From contig NZ_CP043450.1 in NCBI RefSeq assembly GCF_003286415.2, positions 4,898,001 through 4,962,000 of the forward strand: 64,000 bases of DNA. The letters are read 5' to 3'. Of this stretch, positions 15,454-24,569 are shown in pieces. The position numbers and the translations under genes are program-made. Origin of the DNA: Mucilaginibacter rubeus (GTDB lineage Bacteria; Bacteroidota; Bacteroidia; Sphingobacteriales; Sphingobacteriaceae). The stretch's first letter is position 1. Every line of letters begins with the position of its first letter. Under the pieces are notes generated by a model. That model saw nothing but the letters and a program-made list of their open reading frames with translations, was not told where the DNA came from and made no database searches.

Positions 15454-17916
15454 TTAAAATCGATAACTCAATGTAGTTAAGAACTGCCTTGGCGGTATAG
15501 GGTTAATACTATAGTTTTCGTGCACATTGTAATTAAGCACATTGCCAATATTAGAGATCTTACCTATAATAGAGATCTTTTTATAAGTATAACCTACCGA
15601 AGCATCAACCGTGGTAAAGCCCGGTACATTAACTAACCTTGATATAGTTTGGGTTTGGCCTACTGTATTTGCATTACCCGCAACACGATCTCCCAGGTAA
15701 TAAACCGATGCACCAACTTTAAAGCCTTTTAAATCGCCATTATAAAAAGTATAAAATACGCTGGTGTTGGCGGTATGCTTTGGAGTATTCAACAATGGCT
15801 GTCCCGCTATGTTGCTGCCAACCGCGGTTCCGGTTTTAGTGTACTTGGCATTGGTATAACTATAACCGGCCAATACGTCCAGGCCTTTTACCGGGTGACC
15901 GGCGATATCAAGCTCCACACCATCACTCCTTGTTTCACCACTTAGTACTTTAATGTTGGTATTGATGTTAGGTGTAACCCCATCAGCAGCAAATGGTGCT
16001 GTTTGGGCCAGGTTATTATTTTTAATGCGATAAGCTGTTACGTTTACCGACAGGTTACCATTCAGGAAATCGTTTTTAACACCAACTTCATACTGATCGA
16101 TCATTGAAGGATCGAGCGGCTTGTTAGTTATATCAGTACCGGTATTGGTTACAAATGAATTAGAGTAGCTTGCAAACAGGGCGGTATTGGCTATTGGTTT
16201 ATAGACTACACCCACGCGCGGTGAAAATGCTTTATCTTCTTTACCGGCTGCCTGAGTTGCGGTAGCAAGTGTGTTATAATTGCTAACCGATGTTGGTGAT
16301 ACATATTGATATGACCAGCGAATACCTGCAAGTACTTTAACTTTTTCAGATAAACTGATCAGGTCATTGGCATAAGCGCCAAAACGATTGGTCGGCGTCA
16401 AAATGCTATAAAACGGATTCATCTGTGGTTTATCAGTGCGAAGCGTGTATTTATCAAGGTCAAAAATGTTGATCTTGTCATAAATTGCGTTTTGTGGCGC
16501 ATTATTTTGATCAAGATAGCTTGATACTTTATTTACAGTAGCAACATAGGTATAAGCATTATTACGATACCAATCGGCATCAACACCGGCTAAAATATTG
16601 TGTTTTATAGCACCTGTGTTAAACTGGCCGGTAATATTGAATTGTCCTGTATAATAATCTTCAAGCGTTTTAGCCCTGTTTAGGGTACGGCCCCAATCGC
16701 CATTGGCATCTGGCAATACACGCTCGGTTGTTTGGTATTGGCGGTTAAAATGCTGGTATGAAAAACCACCGCTTAACTGCCAAAGGCTATTGAGCTGATG
16801 GTTAATAGTTGCCGTAGCTGTAGTTTGTTTGGTATTACCGGTTGACCATGAGGCACCTAAATACCTGTTACGCGGCACTTTGGCAATAACGTTGTTGATT
16901 TGTCCTGTTCCGAAATCGGGGGTAAAATCATAGTTAAGATAATCGCCCTCAACAATCAAAGTTGTTTTATCGCTTATTTTATACAGGAATGATGGGTTGA
17001 TATATTCCCTTTCTGATTTTACATTATCACGGTAGCTTTTAGCATTTTCATAAGTACCGTTTACTCGATAAGCTAATTTGGAAGATATAGGACCGTAAAC
17101 ATCAAACGATGGGCGATAAAGGTCATAGCTGCCATAGGTCATGGATACCTGGCCGCCCTGCTCAAATAAAGGTTTTTTAGTCACCATATTCAGGATACCG
17201 CCGGGTGCAACGTTTCCGTATAATAACGCGGCACTTCCTTTTAGTACCTCTACCCGCTCCAGCGAGCTGATCTCAGGCACAACGCCAGAGTTAACCCTGA
17301 AACCGTTTTTAAACATGTTGTTGCTTCCGAAGTTATAACCGCGGGCGCCAAAAGTTTCCTGGGTATTACCACGGCTGCTATACAGGTATACGCCGTTAAC
17401 GTTTTTAATAACATCGCTCAAACGTAATGACTGTTGCTGATCAAGCACATCGCGGCCTATTACGGTAACGCTTTGAGGCAGATCCATTGGCGATACGTTC
17501 ATTTTGCCAATGTTTAGTTTTTTTCGGTTGATGGTTTTGGTTGATGAAACCACAACCTCATCTAACTGGGCCGAACTTTCATTAAGTTTAAAAGATACCA
17601 CAGTAGTTTTATTTGCGGTAACAGTTACGGTTTGCTCTTCGGTTTTGGTGCCTACATATGAAGTAACCAGGGTATAAGTGCCTGGTTTAACGTTATGGAA
17701 GGCAAAGGATCCGTTGTCGGTAGTGGTAGTACTTTTGTTTAATCCTTTAATGGCAACATTTACAAATGAAGCCGGTTTATCATCGCTGGTTTTAACAACA
17801 CCGGTTATTTTGCCGTTATTGCCTTCGTCTTCAGCTTTCAGTACCGATACATTTAAAAACAGGAATAAAATTAAAAAAGGGATTGTGCGCAGGGAGTAGT
17901 AAAGGTTATTTAACAT
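15454..17916 (-). CDS. TonB-dependent siderophore receptor with N-terminal carboxypeptidase-regulatory-like domain
   Basis: Outer-membrane receptor for a ferric siderophore. ATG 17916 gives a signal peptide (MLNNLYYSLRTIPFLILFLF to LKAED), then a CarboxypepD-regulatory-like beta domain (ITGVVKTSDDKPASFVNVAI) at about 37-115, a plug beginning with NIGKMNVSPMDLPQSVTVI, and a beta barrel ending LTTLSYRF with the usual terminal Phe. 820 residues. Upstream are a TAnnTTTG promoter and a small inverted repeat that could bind an iron regulator. The PepSY neighbour supports iron uptake. The ligand cannot be told. Confidence 0.92.
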   Translation of the reverse strand: MLNNLYYSLRTIPFLILFLFLNVSVLKAEDEGNNGKITGVVKTSDDKPASFVNVAIKGLNKSTTTTDNGSFAFHNVKPGTYTLVTSYVGTKTEEQTVTVTANKTTVVSFKLNESSAQLDEVVVSSTKTINRKKLNIGKMNVSPMDLPQSVTVIGRDVLDQQQSLRLSDVIKNVNGVYLYSSRGNTQETFGARGYNFGSNNMFKNGFRVNSGVVPEISSLERVEVLKGSAALLYGNVAPGGILNMVTKKPLFEQGGQVSMTYGSYDLYRPSFDVYGPISSKLAYRVNGTYENAKSYRDNVKSEREYINPSFLYKISDKTTLIVEGDYLNYDFTPDFGTGQINNVIAKVPRNRYLGASWSTGNTKQTTATATINHQLNSLWQLSGGFSYQHFNRQYQTTERVLPDANGDWGRTLNRAKTLEDYYTGQFNITGQFNTGAIKHNILAGVDADWYRNNAYTYVATVNKVSSYLDQNNAPQNAIYDKINIFDLDKYTLRTDKPQMNPFYSILTPTNRFGAYANDLISLSEKVKVLAGIRWSYQYVSPTSVSNYNTLATATQAAGKEDKAFSPRVGVVYKPIANTALFASYSNSFVTNTGTDITNKPLDPSMIDQYEVGVKNDFLNGNLSVNVTAYRIKNNNLAQTAPFAADGVTPNINTNIKVLSGETRSDGVELDIAGHPVKGLDVLAGYSYTNAKYTKTGTAVGSNIAGQPLLNTPKHTANTSVFYTFYNGDLKGFKVGASVYYLGDRVAGNANTVGQTQTISRLVNVPGFTTVDASVGYTYKKISIIGKISNIGNVLNYNVHENYSINPIPPRQFLTTLSYRF

Positions 17917-17921
17917 TCTAT

Positions 17922-17936
17922 TTAGATTAAGTCTAA
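17922..17936 (-). promoter_or_regulatory. Candidate iron-responsive operator TTAGA-N5-TCTAA
   Basis: Inverted repeat of two 5 bp arms in the 5' leader of the TonB receptor, 6 bp before its ATG and downstream of the -7 element. Position and shape fit a DtxR/IdeR or Fur-type site; the regulator is inferred from gene function only. Confidence 0.4.
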
Positions 17937-17943
17937 TTAAGCG

Positions 17944-17973
17944 CAAAAATATAAAAAGACTTCCTCTCTGCAA
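17944..17973 (-). promoter_or_regulatory. Bacteroidota-type promoter for the TonB receptor
   Basis: Minus strand shows TTG (17973-17971), 19 bp, then TATTTTTG (17951-17944), an exact match to the -33 TTG / -7 TAnnTTTG pattern of Bacteroidota primary-sigma promoters. It lies 28 bp before the chosen ATG. Confidence 0.7.
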
Positions 17974-18010
17974 GTTTTATTTATAATTAGTTTAAATAAC
18001 AGTAAATGCA

Positions 18011-18040
18011 AAAAGGCCGCGCAATGATTATTACGCAGCC
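18011..18040 (-). terminator. Intrinsic terminator after the small lipoprotein gene
   Basis: Minus-strand stem GGCTGCGTAAT / ATTGCGCGGCC (11 bp with two G-U pairs, loop AATC) followed by TTTTT. It is 21 bp past the stop codon of the lipoprotein gene. Confidence 0.75.
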
Positions 18041-18061
18041 GTTAATTAATTGAGGAAACTA

Positions 18062-18487
18062 TTAATTGAAAACTATTTTATCCGGGCCGGATACTTTAGA
18101 GATATGACAATTACATCCACCCGAAATTTTAAAAGTGGCGGTCTTGGTAATATTGGTTACTACGTCAGTTGCAGTAAGTTCAACATCATCGCCTTCAGTC
18201 GAAAATTCACTTTTATTATTATCAGTAGCAATAGTAAATAAGTTAGGACCGATAGATGGTACAACAGCACCACCGTTACCTTTGGCAATTATAGCCTCGT
18301 GAGTTCGCAAATTTATCACAGTTACATTTTTACCTGGTGTAGGCAGGCCATCTTTGGTAACAAAGTGCACGGTTATTGAAGCAAATTCCTGCGTGCAGGC
18401 CTGGCTTGGGCAGCCCGCTTGCTGGTTATGTTTTTTACAGCCTGATAAGACTGCCGCTACCATAAAAAAGATAATGTATTTGTACAT
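18062..18487 (-). CDS. Small hypothetical lipoprotein
   Basis: 141 residues starting MYKYIIFFMVAAVLSGCKK; the LSGC lipobox predicts cleavage before Cys17 and lipid anchoring. The rest looks like one small beta-rich domain (ITVHFVTKDGLPTPGKNVTVIN) with a C-terminal GGCNCHIS cysteine cluster. No family recognised. It lies between the TonB receptor and the CocE hydrolase with its own terminator, so it is probably monocistronic or read from the CocE promoter. Confidence 0.7.
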   Translation of the reverse strand: MYKYIIFFMVAAVLSGCKKHNQQAGCPSQACTQEFASITVHFVTKDGLPTPGKNVTVINLRTHEAIIAKGNGGAVVPSIGPNLFTIATDNNKSEFSTEGDDVELTATDVVTNITKTATFKISGGCNCHISKVSGPDKIVFN

Positions 18488-18529
18488 GGTTATAGGTTTA
18501 ACTAATAACCTTTACGGCGCCATGGTGTA

Positions 18530-18570
18530 AAACGTAACAGCCCCATCAAATACATGAGGCTGTTACGTTT
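18530..18570 (-). terminator. Intrinsic terminator after the CocE-type hydrolase gene
   Basis: Perfect 13 bp arms AAACGTAACAGCC / GGCTGTTACGTTT (18530-18542 and 18558-18570) with a 15 nt loop, and a T run on the minus strand. Confidence 0.8.
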
Positions 18571-18583
18571 ACATTGCAGTATT

Positions 18584-20455
18584 TTATTCAATAACCCTAA
18601 CCTTTAAATAGCTCGGGTTTGTTTTTGAAGTATAAACCTTATGAGTGGCTTTTTTAAAGTCGGTATCCTTAGCTTTCATAATATCCTGAAACTGTTGTGT
18701 GTTCCTGTCGATAAGCGGGAACCAGGTGCTTTGTACCTGCACCATGATTTTGTGGCCTTTTTTGAAAGTGTGCAGCACATCCTGCAGCTCAAAGTTCACC
18801 GACGTTACTTTACCGGGCACAAAAGGCTCAGGTTTATCAAAACCATTACGGAATTTACCGCGCATAGCTTCGCTGCGTACCATTTGCTGATAACCGCTCA
18901 GGTAAACATCTTTACCTGCCCATTTGGTATTTTTTGTCGAATCAGGATAAACATCTATTACTTTAACTACCCAGTCGGCATCGGTACCCGTGGTTGAAAC
19001 TTTAAGGTTAGCCCAGATATTACCGGCAATAGTTATATCCTTATCTAACAGACCAGTTTCATAGCTAAGCACATCCGGACGCTGTGATGCAAACCGCTGA
19101 TCGGCGGTCATATACTCGCGCTTCATATCCATATCAATGCTGTTGATGAAGGGCACTGGTTTATTAGGATCTGATACAAACTCGTCATGACTATCGGCTA
19201 CAGCGGTTGGTGCGGTAAATGATAATTTGCCACCCGGCAGCAGGTACAGGTTTTTCTCGGTGGCTTCTTTTGGAGGCCAGGTGTTATATGTTTTCCACTC
19301 GTTAACACCGGTTTCAAAGGTAGATACAGGCTTCAGGTCGAAATCTGCAGTACCTTTTAGATAATGACTAAAGAAATTGAACTCAATTTTTTCACGGTAA
19401 AACGGACCGGTAGAACCGCCAAAGCCAACATCGCCCAGATGATCGCCCTCGCCACGCGCCCAGCCACCATGCACCCACGGCCCCATGGCAAAGTAAACCG
19501 GGGTTTTAGGATTTTCCTTTACCAATGTTTTATAGGTATTGATAGCGCCATATAAATCTTCGGCATCATACCAGCCACCTGTTACCAATACCGCAGTTTT
19601 GATGTCATGCAGATGATAAAGCACGTTACGATCTTTCCAATGCTGATCGTAATTAGGGTGATCAAGCATTTCGTTCCATAGGCGAATGGTATCCTTATAA
19701 TATTTAACATTTGAGTTTCTCATCGAACCCATCTTCATAAAAAAGTCATAGCCATCCTCGGTACCGGCATCAAAGCCTTTGCCGCGACGCTGGGTTGGTT
19801 TATCATCCTGTCTGTTGGTAAAGCCGGGATAAAAACCAAAGTTGGCAACCAGCATAAACGCGCCATTATGGAACGCGTCATCACGGTACAAATCGGCAAT
19901 CGGAGCCTGCGGTGACGCTGCAACTAAAGCCGGGTGACGGCTTAACAAAGCCGTTGTGGTATAAAAGCCCGGATATGAAATGCCCCATACCCCTACTTTG
20001 CCATTGTTGTTCGGGATGTTTTTCAGCAGCCAATCAATGGTATCATAAGTATCGGTTCCTTCGTCAACATCCTTATTGGTTTTATGATCCTCCTTTTCCG
20101 GAGTCATTTCTTCGTAGATACCCTCGCTCATCCAGCGGCCACGTACATCCTGGTAAACAAAAATATAACCATCATGGGCAAACAGAGGCGATGGGCCAAG
20201 ACTGCCTTTATACAGTTCTGTACCGTAAGGTGCAACACTGTATGGGGTCCTGTCCATCATGAAGGGGTATTTTTTCGATTGATCTTTTGGCACATATACC
20301 GAGGTAAATAGTTTTTTACCGTCCCTCATCGGGATCTGGTATTCGTATTTCTGGTAATTGGCTTTGATATAATCGGCATCGGGCCCTTTGGGCTGAGCGT
20401 AAATACCTAATGCGGAAAGCAAAAGGCAAAAAGCGAGCAGTAAAGTTTTCTTCAT
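18584..20455 (-). CDS. Secreted CocE/NonD-family serine hydrolase (S15-type acylase)
   Basis: Exported alpha/beta hydrolase of the X-Pro dipeptidyl-peptidase, cocaine esterase or glutaryl-7-ACA acylase superfamily. Signal peptide MKKTLLLAFCLLLSALGIYAQ begins at ATG 20455. The nucleophile elbow is GVWGISYPGF (Ser ~160), followed by ASPQAPIADLYRDD and later the C-terminal jelly-roll domain (ITIAGNIWANLKVSTTGTDADW). 623 residues, normal. The promoter at 20475-20505 excludes a longer start at 20473. The substrate (ester, amide or peptide) is not predictable. Ends in its own terminator. Confidence 0.9.
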   Translation of the reverse strand: MKKTLLLAFCLLLSALGIYAQPKGPDADYIKANYQKYEYQIPMRDGKKLFTSVYVPKDQSKKYPFMMDRTPYSVAPYGTELYKGSLGPSPLFAHDGYIFVYQDVRGRWMSEGIYEEMTPEKEDHKTNKDVDEGTDTYDTIDWLLKNIPNNNGKVGVWGISYPGFYTTTALLSRHPALVAASPQAPIADLYRDDAFHNGAFMLVANFGFYPGFTNRQDDKPTQRRGKGFDAGTEDGYDFFMKMGSMRNSNVKYYKDTIRLWNEMLDHPNYDQHWKDRNVLYHLHDIKTAVLVTGGWYDAEDLYGAINTYKTLVKENPKTPVYFAMGPWVHGGWARGEGDHLGDVGFGGSTGPFYREKIEFNFFSHYLKGTADFDLKPVSTFETGVNEWKTYNTWPPKEATEKNLYLLPGGKLSFTAPTAVADSHDEFVSDPNKPVPFINSIDMDMKREYMTADQRFASQRPDVLSYETGLLDKDITIAGNIWANLKVSTTGTDADWVVKVIDVYPDSTKNTKWAGKDVYLSGYQQMVRSEAMRGKFRNGFDKPEPFVPGKVTSVNFELQDVLHTFKKGHKIMVQVQSTWFPLIDRNTQQFQDIMKAKDTDFKKATHKVYTSKTNPSYLKVRVIE

Positions 20456-20474
20456 AAATTTTTTGTCAGTCAAT

Positions 20475-20505
20475 CAAATGTAGCCGAATAAAATAAAAAG
20501 GACAA
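20475..20505 (-). promoter_or_regulatory. Bacteroidota-type promoter for the CocE-type hydrolase
   Basis: Minus strand TTG (20505-20503), 20 bp, TACATTTG (20482-20475). The predicted transcript start lies about 13 nt before ATG 20455. Confidence 0.65.
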
Positions 20506-20846
20506 CAGGCGATACCCTAATTTAATAAAAGCCGCTTTTTTGTTACAGAATAAAGGTTTTTGTTAAAGTTAAAAATAAGTGTAAAAAATACTTTTATTAA
20601 CTATGGTGGATTTTTTATAAAATAATAATTAAAACCTGTAGGCAATTTCCCCCGTTTAATGGTCTATACACTTGAACCGATATAACACCAACGCGGGGAC
20701 CTAAAACGCGGCGGTAACCTAAATATTTTAAACAGCTTTTTTTAAGAGATAGTAAATCCCTATGGCCGTGCTATGGGCTGACGTTACGCGAACCAAAATG
20801 CTAAAACAATTTATCTTTTATAAACAATTTAACAAACACAACAATT
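20506..20846. other. Gene-free divergent gap
   Basis: AT-rich spacer between the CocE hydrolase and the GH18 gene. No open frame, tRNA, long hairpin or clear repeat seen. It should hold the promoter of the GH18 gene, but no TAnnTTTG element was found on the plus strand. Confidence 0.5.
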
Positions 20847-22076
20847 ATGAGAACAAACCTTAATCTGCCCCTTGCAAAAACACTGACCGCCTTACTCGGT
20901 GTTGTAATGCTTGTCACGTCCGCCTGTAAAAAGGAAAAAGCCGCGCTACCAGCCGACGCAGCCGGTGGCTCTTCAAAACTAAGCACTAATGCCATTGGCG
21001 TAGCCGGGCCAAAAGGTGTTTGCTATGTGGAAGTAAACAACAACGACATTCGTAATGTGGGCAACTACACTCTGTCAACCGGGCAACAGCTTTTTGATAT
21101 CGCTATCATATTCGCGGCCAATATCAATTATGATACTGGTACTCAAAAGGCAGTTTTGTACTTTAATCCGCAGGTAACCAATGTACTTAACAACAAAGCC
21201 ACTTACATTCAAAGCTTACAGGCTAAAGGTATTAAAGTACTATTGTCTATTTTGGGTAATCACCAGGGGGCAGGTATTTCCAATTTTCCAACTCAGGCCG
21301 CCGCAAATGATTTCGCTCAGCAACTTAGTAACGCGGTTACTACTTACGGACTGGATGGTATCGACTTTGACGATGAATATGCCGATTATGGCACCAATGG
21401 TACCGGGCAGCCAAATGCAAGCTCGTTTGTTTATTTGGTTACCGCGCTTCGCAATCTGATGCCTACCAAAATAATTTCCTTTTATTACTATGGCCCGGCT
21501 GCTTCACGCTTAAGCTATAACGGTGTAACTGTTGGCTCGCAGGTAAACTATAGCTGGAACGCTATCTATGGCACCTACTCAGTTCCAAACGTTCCGGGAT
21601 TAACTGCTGCCAACCTTGGCCCTGCAGCTATTGATATTCAAAGCACCAGCTCATCAACTGCAGCATCATTGGCTACACAAACAGTCAACAACAACTATGG
21701 CATTTACCTATATTACAACCTTCCCAATGCCGACTCGCACACTTACCTGACAAGCGTATCAAACGCGCTGTACGGTAAGCCTACAGTTTATACAGGAACA
21801 AGTACTACAGGCGTAACTTTTTACCAGGATATCAATTACGCGGGCACAGTTACAAGCGCCATACCTAAAGGTACCTATACCCTTGCCCAACTGCAGGCTT
21901 ATGGTTTTGTAGATAACTGGGCTTCATCAATGAAAATCCCGACAGGATGGACGGTAACGATGTATTCGAACGATAATTCGACAGGTACGTCATGGACACG
22001 GACCGCAAATACACCTAATTTCACCACACTATCGCCTAACGCGAATGATGTGGTAACTTCTGTTAAAATTCAATAA
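20847..22076 (+). CDS. GH18 lipoprotein, Endo H/F1-like endo-beta-N-acetylglucosaminidase, with C-terminal beta/gamma-crystallin-like domain
   Basis: Surface lipoprotein predicted to hydrolyse the chitobiose core of N-glycans or a similar GlcNAc linkage. Signal peptide with lipobox TSAC (Cys27). The GH18 active-site motif DGIDFDDE places D170, D173, D175 and catalytic E177, and the context YGLDGIDFDDEYADYG closely resembles Endo H. Residues ~323-409 (VTFYQDINYAGTVTSAIPKG; MYSNDNSTGTSWTR) look like a crystallin-type Greek-key module that may bind calcium or glycan. 409 residues. Monocistronic; hairpins and a bidirectional terminator follow. Confidence 0.87.
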   Translation: MRTNLNLPLAKTLTALLGVVMLVTSACKKEKAALPADAAGGSSKLSTNAIGVAGPKGVCYVEVNNNDIRNVGNYTLSTGQQLFDIAIIFAANINYDTGTQKAVLYFNPQVTNVLNNKATYIQSLQAKGIKVLLSILGNHQGAGISNFPTQAAANDFAQQLSNAVTTYGLDGIDFDDEYADYGTNGTGQPNASSFVYLVTALRNLMPTKIISFYYYGPAASRLSYNGVTVGSQVNYSWNAIYGTYSVPNVPGLTAANLGPAAIDIQSTSSSTAASLATQTVNNNYGIYLYYNLPNADSHTYLTSVSNALYGKPTVYTGTSTTGVTFYQDINYAGTVTSAIPKGTYTLAQLQAYGFVDNWASSMKIPTGWTVTMYSNDNSTGTSWTRTANTPNFTTLSPNANDVVTSVKIQ

Positions 22077-22101
22077 TTTTTCCGGAACGATACCCGGCAC
22101 T

Positions 22102-22150
22102 GTAGTCTGAAGACTACAAGCATAATTATCCGAAGTCAGAGACTTCGGAT
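22102..22150. other. Two consecutive perfect hairpins
   Basis: GTAGTC-TGAA-GACTAC (22102-22117) and ATCCGAAGTC-AGA-GACTTCGGAT (22128-22150), both with perfect arms, sit between the GH18 stop codon and the main terminator. They may protect the 3' end of the mRNA. Confidence 0.6.
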
Positions 22151-22160
22151 AGCCGTTCGT

Positions 22161-22203
22161 ATAATAAAAAGGCGTTTTCTATCCGAAAACGCCTTTTTAT
22201 TAT
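22161..22203. terminator. Bidirectional intrinsic terminator
   Basis: Perfect 19 bp arms (22161-22179 and 22185-22203), core AAAAAGGCGTTTTC / GAAAACGCCTTTTT, loop TATCC. T runs on both strands serve the convergent GH18 and GNAT genes; the right arm overlaps the GNAT stop codon. Confidence 0.9.
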
Positions 22204-22634
22204 ACGCTTTTCATTAAAAAATAATTGCCTAAAGCATCGTGGCCTTCTTCCACAACTTGCCATCCCAAAGCCCGGTAGAATTGCAACGCTGCCTCGTTTT
22301 TAACAAGGCATTTTAAACTGAGCGGCGAAGGATAAGTTTGAGCTGCCAAATCCAGCAGGGCCTTGCCAATACCTCTTCCCCTATAAGCAGCATCAACGTA
22401 TAAATGATGAATAAAAGCATCAGGCGACCAAACAGTCATAAAGCCTGCTATTTCATCATCGCATTCGGCTACCCAAATATCTTCGTCCTTTGTATGAGCA
22501 TCAAAATCGTTTAATGTAAATAAGGCACTATCCGCCCAATGAAAAACCTGGATCCGGCAAAGCAGGTAGATTTCTCTAAGCATATCACGATCTGCTTCAT
22601 TAAATGGCCGGATATGTAAATTATTTGATTTCAA
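22200..22634 (-). CDS. GNAT-family N-acetyltransferase
   Basis: 144-residue GNAT enzyme, starting MKSNNLHIRPFNEADRD. The acetyl-CoA site is DAAYRGRGIGKALLDLA (R-G-x-G-I-G-K) and the C-terminal LKCLVKNEAALQFYRALGW follows the family pattern. The substrate is unknown. Its stop codon lies inside the arm of the bidirectional terminator at 22161-22203. It is 89 bp downstream of the GMC oxidoreductase on the same strand, so it may be read with it. Confidence 0.85.
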   Translation of the reverse strand: MKSNNLHIRPFNEADRDMLREIYLLCRIQVFHWADSALFTLNDFDAHTKDEDIWVAECDDEIAGFMTVWSPDAFIHHLYVDAAYRGRGIGKALLDLAAQTYPSPLSLKCLVKNEAALQFYRALGWQVVEEGHDALGNYFLMKSV

Positions 22635-22723
22635 GACCAGCGAAAATACTGTTTATTAATTATTGAAGACCGAAACGCTTCGCTTCCTTATTAAGCCTAC
22701 AGCACATCAAATTATCGAAAAAA

Positions 22724-24439
22724 CTATATATTGTTTTTCCGCAATTCATCTGCCGCGTAATTTGCGGCCCTTGCCGTTAGGGCCATGAAAGTTAGCGAAG
22801 GGTTTTGAGTTCCGGTAGATGTCATACAAGCCCCATCGGTTACAAACACATTCGGGCATGCATGCAGCTGGTTCCATTTGTTTAGCAATGATGTTCGCGG
22901 ATCGGTTCCCATCCTTATCCCTCCCACTTCATGAATATCCAGCCCTGGCGCCTGCTTGCTATCATTAGGGGCTATATTTTTACAACCGGCCTTATCGAGC
23001 ATCTCAGCTCCCTGCTGCAAAAAGTCATTCAATGATTTTACATCGTTATCGTCATAATCTACCGAAACTGATAATAATGGTATCCCCCATTCATCCTTTT
23101 GGTCTTTACTTAGGCTCACCCTATTCGCAGCCTTCGGAATTGTTTCACCCTGCATCATCATGTATACGCTCCAGCCTCCGGGTTCAGCGATATTTTTTTT
23201 ATAGTTTGCTCCAATCTGATCGCCACCAACAGCATGGCCCCAGCTACTTCTGGTGGCGGTGTAAAACGTCATATATCCCCTTAAAAAGTCGGTTTCCTGT
23301 TTATAAACGTTTCTGAAATTTGGCATCATAACCGCCGCAGGCCTTCTGCCATAATAATAGGTATCCAGGTATCCGTCGATAGTTGCTGTTAATGATCCTC
23401 GGTAATTATGAAAGGCGATATACCTGCCCAGCAAATCATTATCATTTCCCAATCCGTTTGGAAACCTGGATGATTTTGAGTTCAGTAAAATAAGATTGGA
23501 ATTTAAGGTGGCAGCATTTACAAAAATGATGCGGGCATAATATTCGGTTGCTACTTTGGTATGTGCATCTATAACCCTGACGCCGGTTGCCTTTCCCTTT
23601 TGTTCATCATATATAATAGAATGCACAACAGAATCAGGCCGGAGTGTAAGATTACCGGTTTTTGCAGCCCATGGCAAGGTTGAAGAATTTGAGCTAAAAT
23701 ATCCGCCAAACGGACAACCTCGCTCACATAAACTACGGGCCTGGCATTGGCCCCGGCCTTGTTGTAAATGAATGGGCTGCGGCTTGGTTAAATGGGCGCA
23801 TCTTCCGATAACAACGTATCGGTCTTTATATGCATCCATAATCCTATTTTGAATATGCTTTTCAACTACATTCATTTCCCAGGGTGGTAAAAACTCTCCG
23901 TCGGGCAGTGTTTCCAGGCCGTCCTTGTTGCCGGCAATTCCTGCAAATAGCTCTACATGGCTATACCATGGTGCAATATCCTGGTAACTAACAGGCCAGG
24001 CAGTAGCAAATCCGTCCCTTGCCGGGCCCTCAAAATCAAACTTACTCCAGCGTTGGGTTTGCCGGGCCCAGAGCAATGATTTCCCGCCTACCTGATACCC
24101 GCGAATCCAGTCGAAGGGCTTTTCCTGAACATACGGATGCTCTTTATCTTTAACAAAGAAGTGAGTTGTGGCCTCGCTAAAAGCATAACATTTTCCGGCT
24201 ATTGGGTTTTCGCTTTTTATCGCCTCAGGTAAATGTCCGCGATGAGGAAAATCCCAGGGATTTTTAGTAGCGGTTGGATAGTCTTTTAAATGCGTAACAT
24301 TCCGGCCGCGTTCCAGCACCAGCGTTTTTAACCCTTTTTCGCAAAGCTCTTTGGCCGCCCATCCCCCGCTAATGCCCGACCCGATGACGATAGCATCAAA
24401 AGTGTGTTGAGCCGTCCCTCCGGAGTTAATGTTGACCAT
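22724..24439 (-). CDS. GMC-family FAD-dependent oxidoreductase
   Basis: Flavoprotein dehydrogenase or oxidase acting on sugars or other alcohols. FAD loop IVIGSGISGGWAAKEL at ~17-32 and a C-terminal GMC signature with HEVGGIRMGTDP and NVFVTDGACMTSTGTQNPSLTFMALTARAA. A Cys-rich stretch CQARSLCERGCPFGG lies mid-protein. 571 residues, similar to gluconate-2-dehydrogenase-like large subunits. No signal peptide, no small subunit and no cytochrome partner are encoded nearby, so its electron acceptor is unclear. Confidence 0.9.
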   Translation of the reverse strand: MVNINSGGTAQHTFDAIVIGSGISGGWAAKELCEKGLKTLVLERGRNVTHLKDYPTATKNPWDFPHRGHLPEAIKSENPIAGKCYAFSEATTHFFVKDKEHPYVQEKPFDWIRGYQVGGKSLLWARQTQRWSKFDFEGPARDGFATAWPVSYQDIAPWYSHVELFAGIAGNKDGLETLPDGEFLPPWEMNVVEKHIQNRIMDAYKDRYVVIGRCAHLTKPQPIHLQQGRGQCQARSLCERGCPFGGYFSSNSSTLPWAAKTGNLTLRPDSVVHSIIYDEQKGKATGVRVIDAHTKVATEYYARIIFVNAATLNSNLILLNSKSSRFPNGLGNDNDLLGRYIAFHNYRGSLTATIDGYLDTYYYGRRPAAVMMPNFRNVYKQETDFLRGYMTFYTATRSSWGHAVGGDQIGANYKKNIAEPGGWSVYMMMQGETIPKAANRVSLSKDQKDEWGIPLLSVSVDYDDNDVKSLNDFLQQGAEMLDKAGCKNIAPNDSKQAPGLDIHEVGGIRMGTDPRTSLLNKWNQLHACPNVFVTDGACMTSTGTQNPSLTFMALTARAANYAADELRKNNI

Positions 24440-24522
24440 ACTTTATAATTGGTTAAGACAATATTGAAAAAACTCAATTTGAAGTTAAATAATTATAAAG
24501 AATAAGTTGATGGCCTGTAAAC

Positions 24523-24552
24523 AAAAAAAGCTCCGTCACCGGAGCTTTTTTT
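24523..24552 (-). terminator. Intrinsic terminator after pgk
   Basis: Perfect 13 bp arms AAAAAAAGCTCCG / CGGAGCTTTTTTT, loop TCAC, located 18 bp past the pgk stop and before the GMC gene, so the two are separate transcripts. Confidence 0.9.
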
Positions 24553-24569
24553 GTTCGTTTTAGTATGTA

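Noticed and set aside
18062..18487. Small lipoprotein as part of the iron module
   Set aside because: It has its own terminator before the TonB promoter and no iron-binding motif beyond a GGCNCH cluster, so a functional link is not supported.
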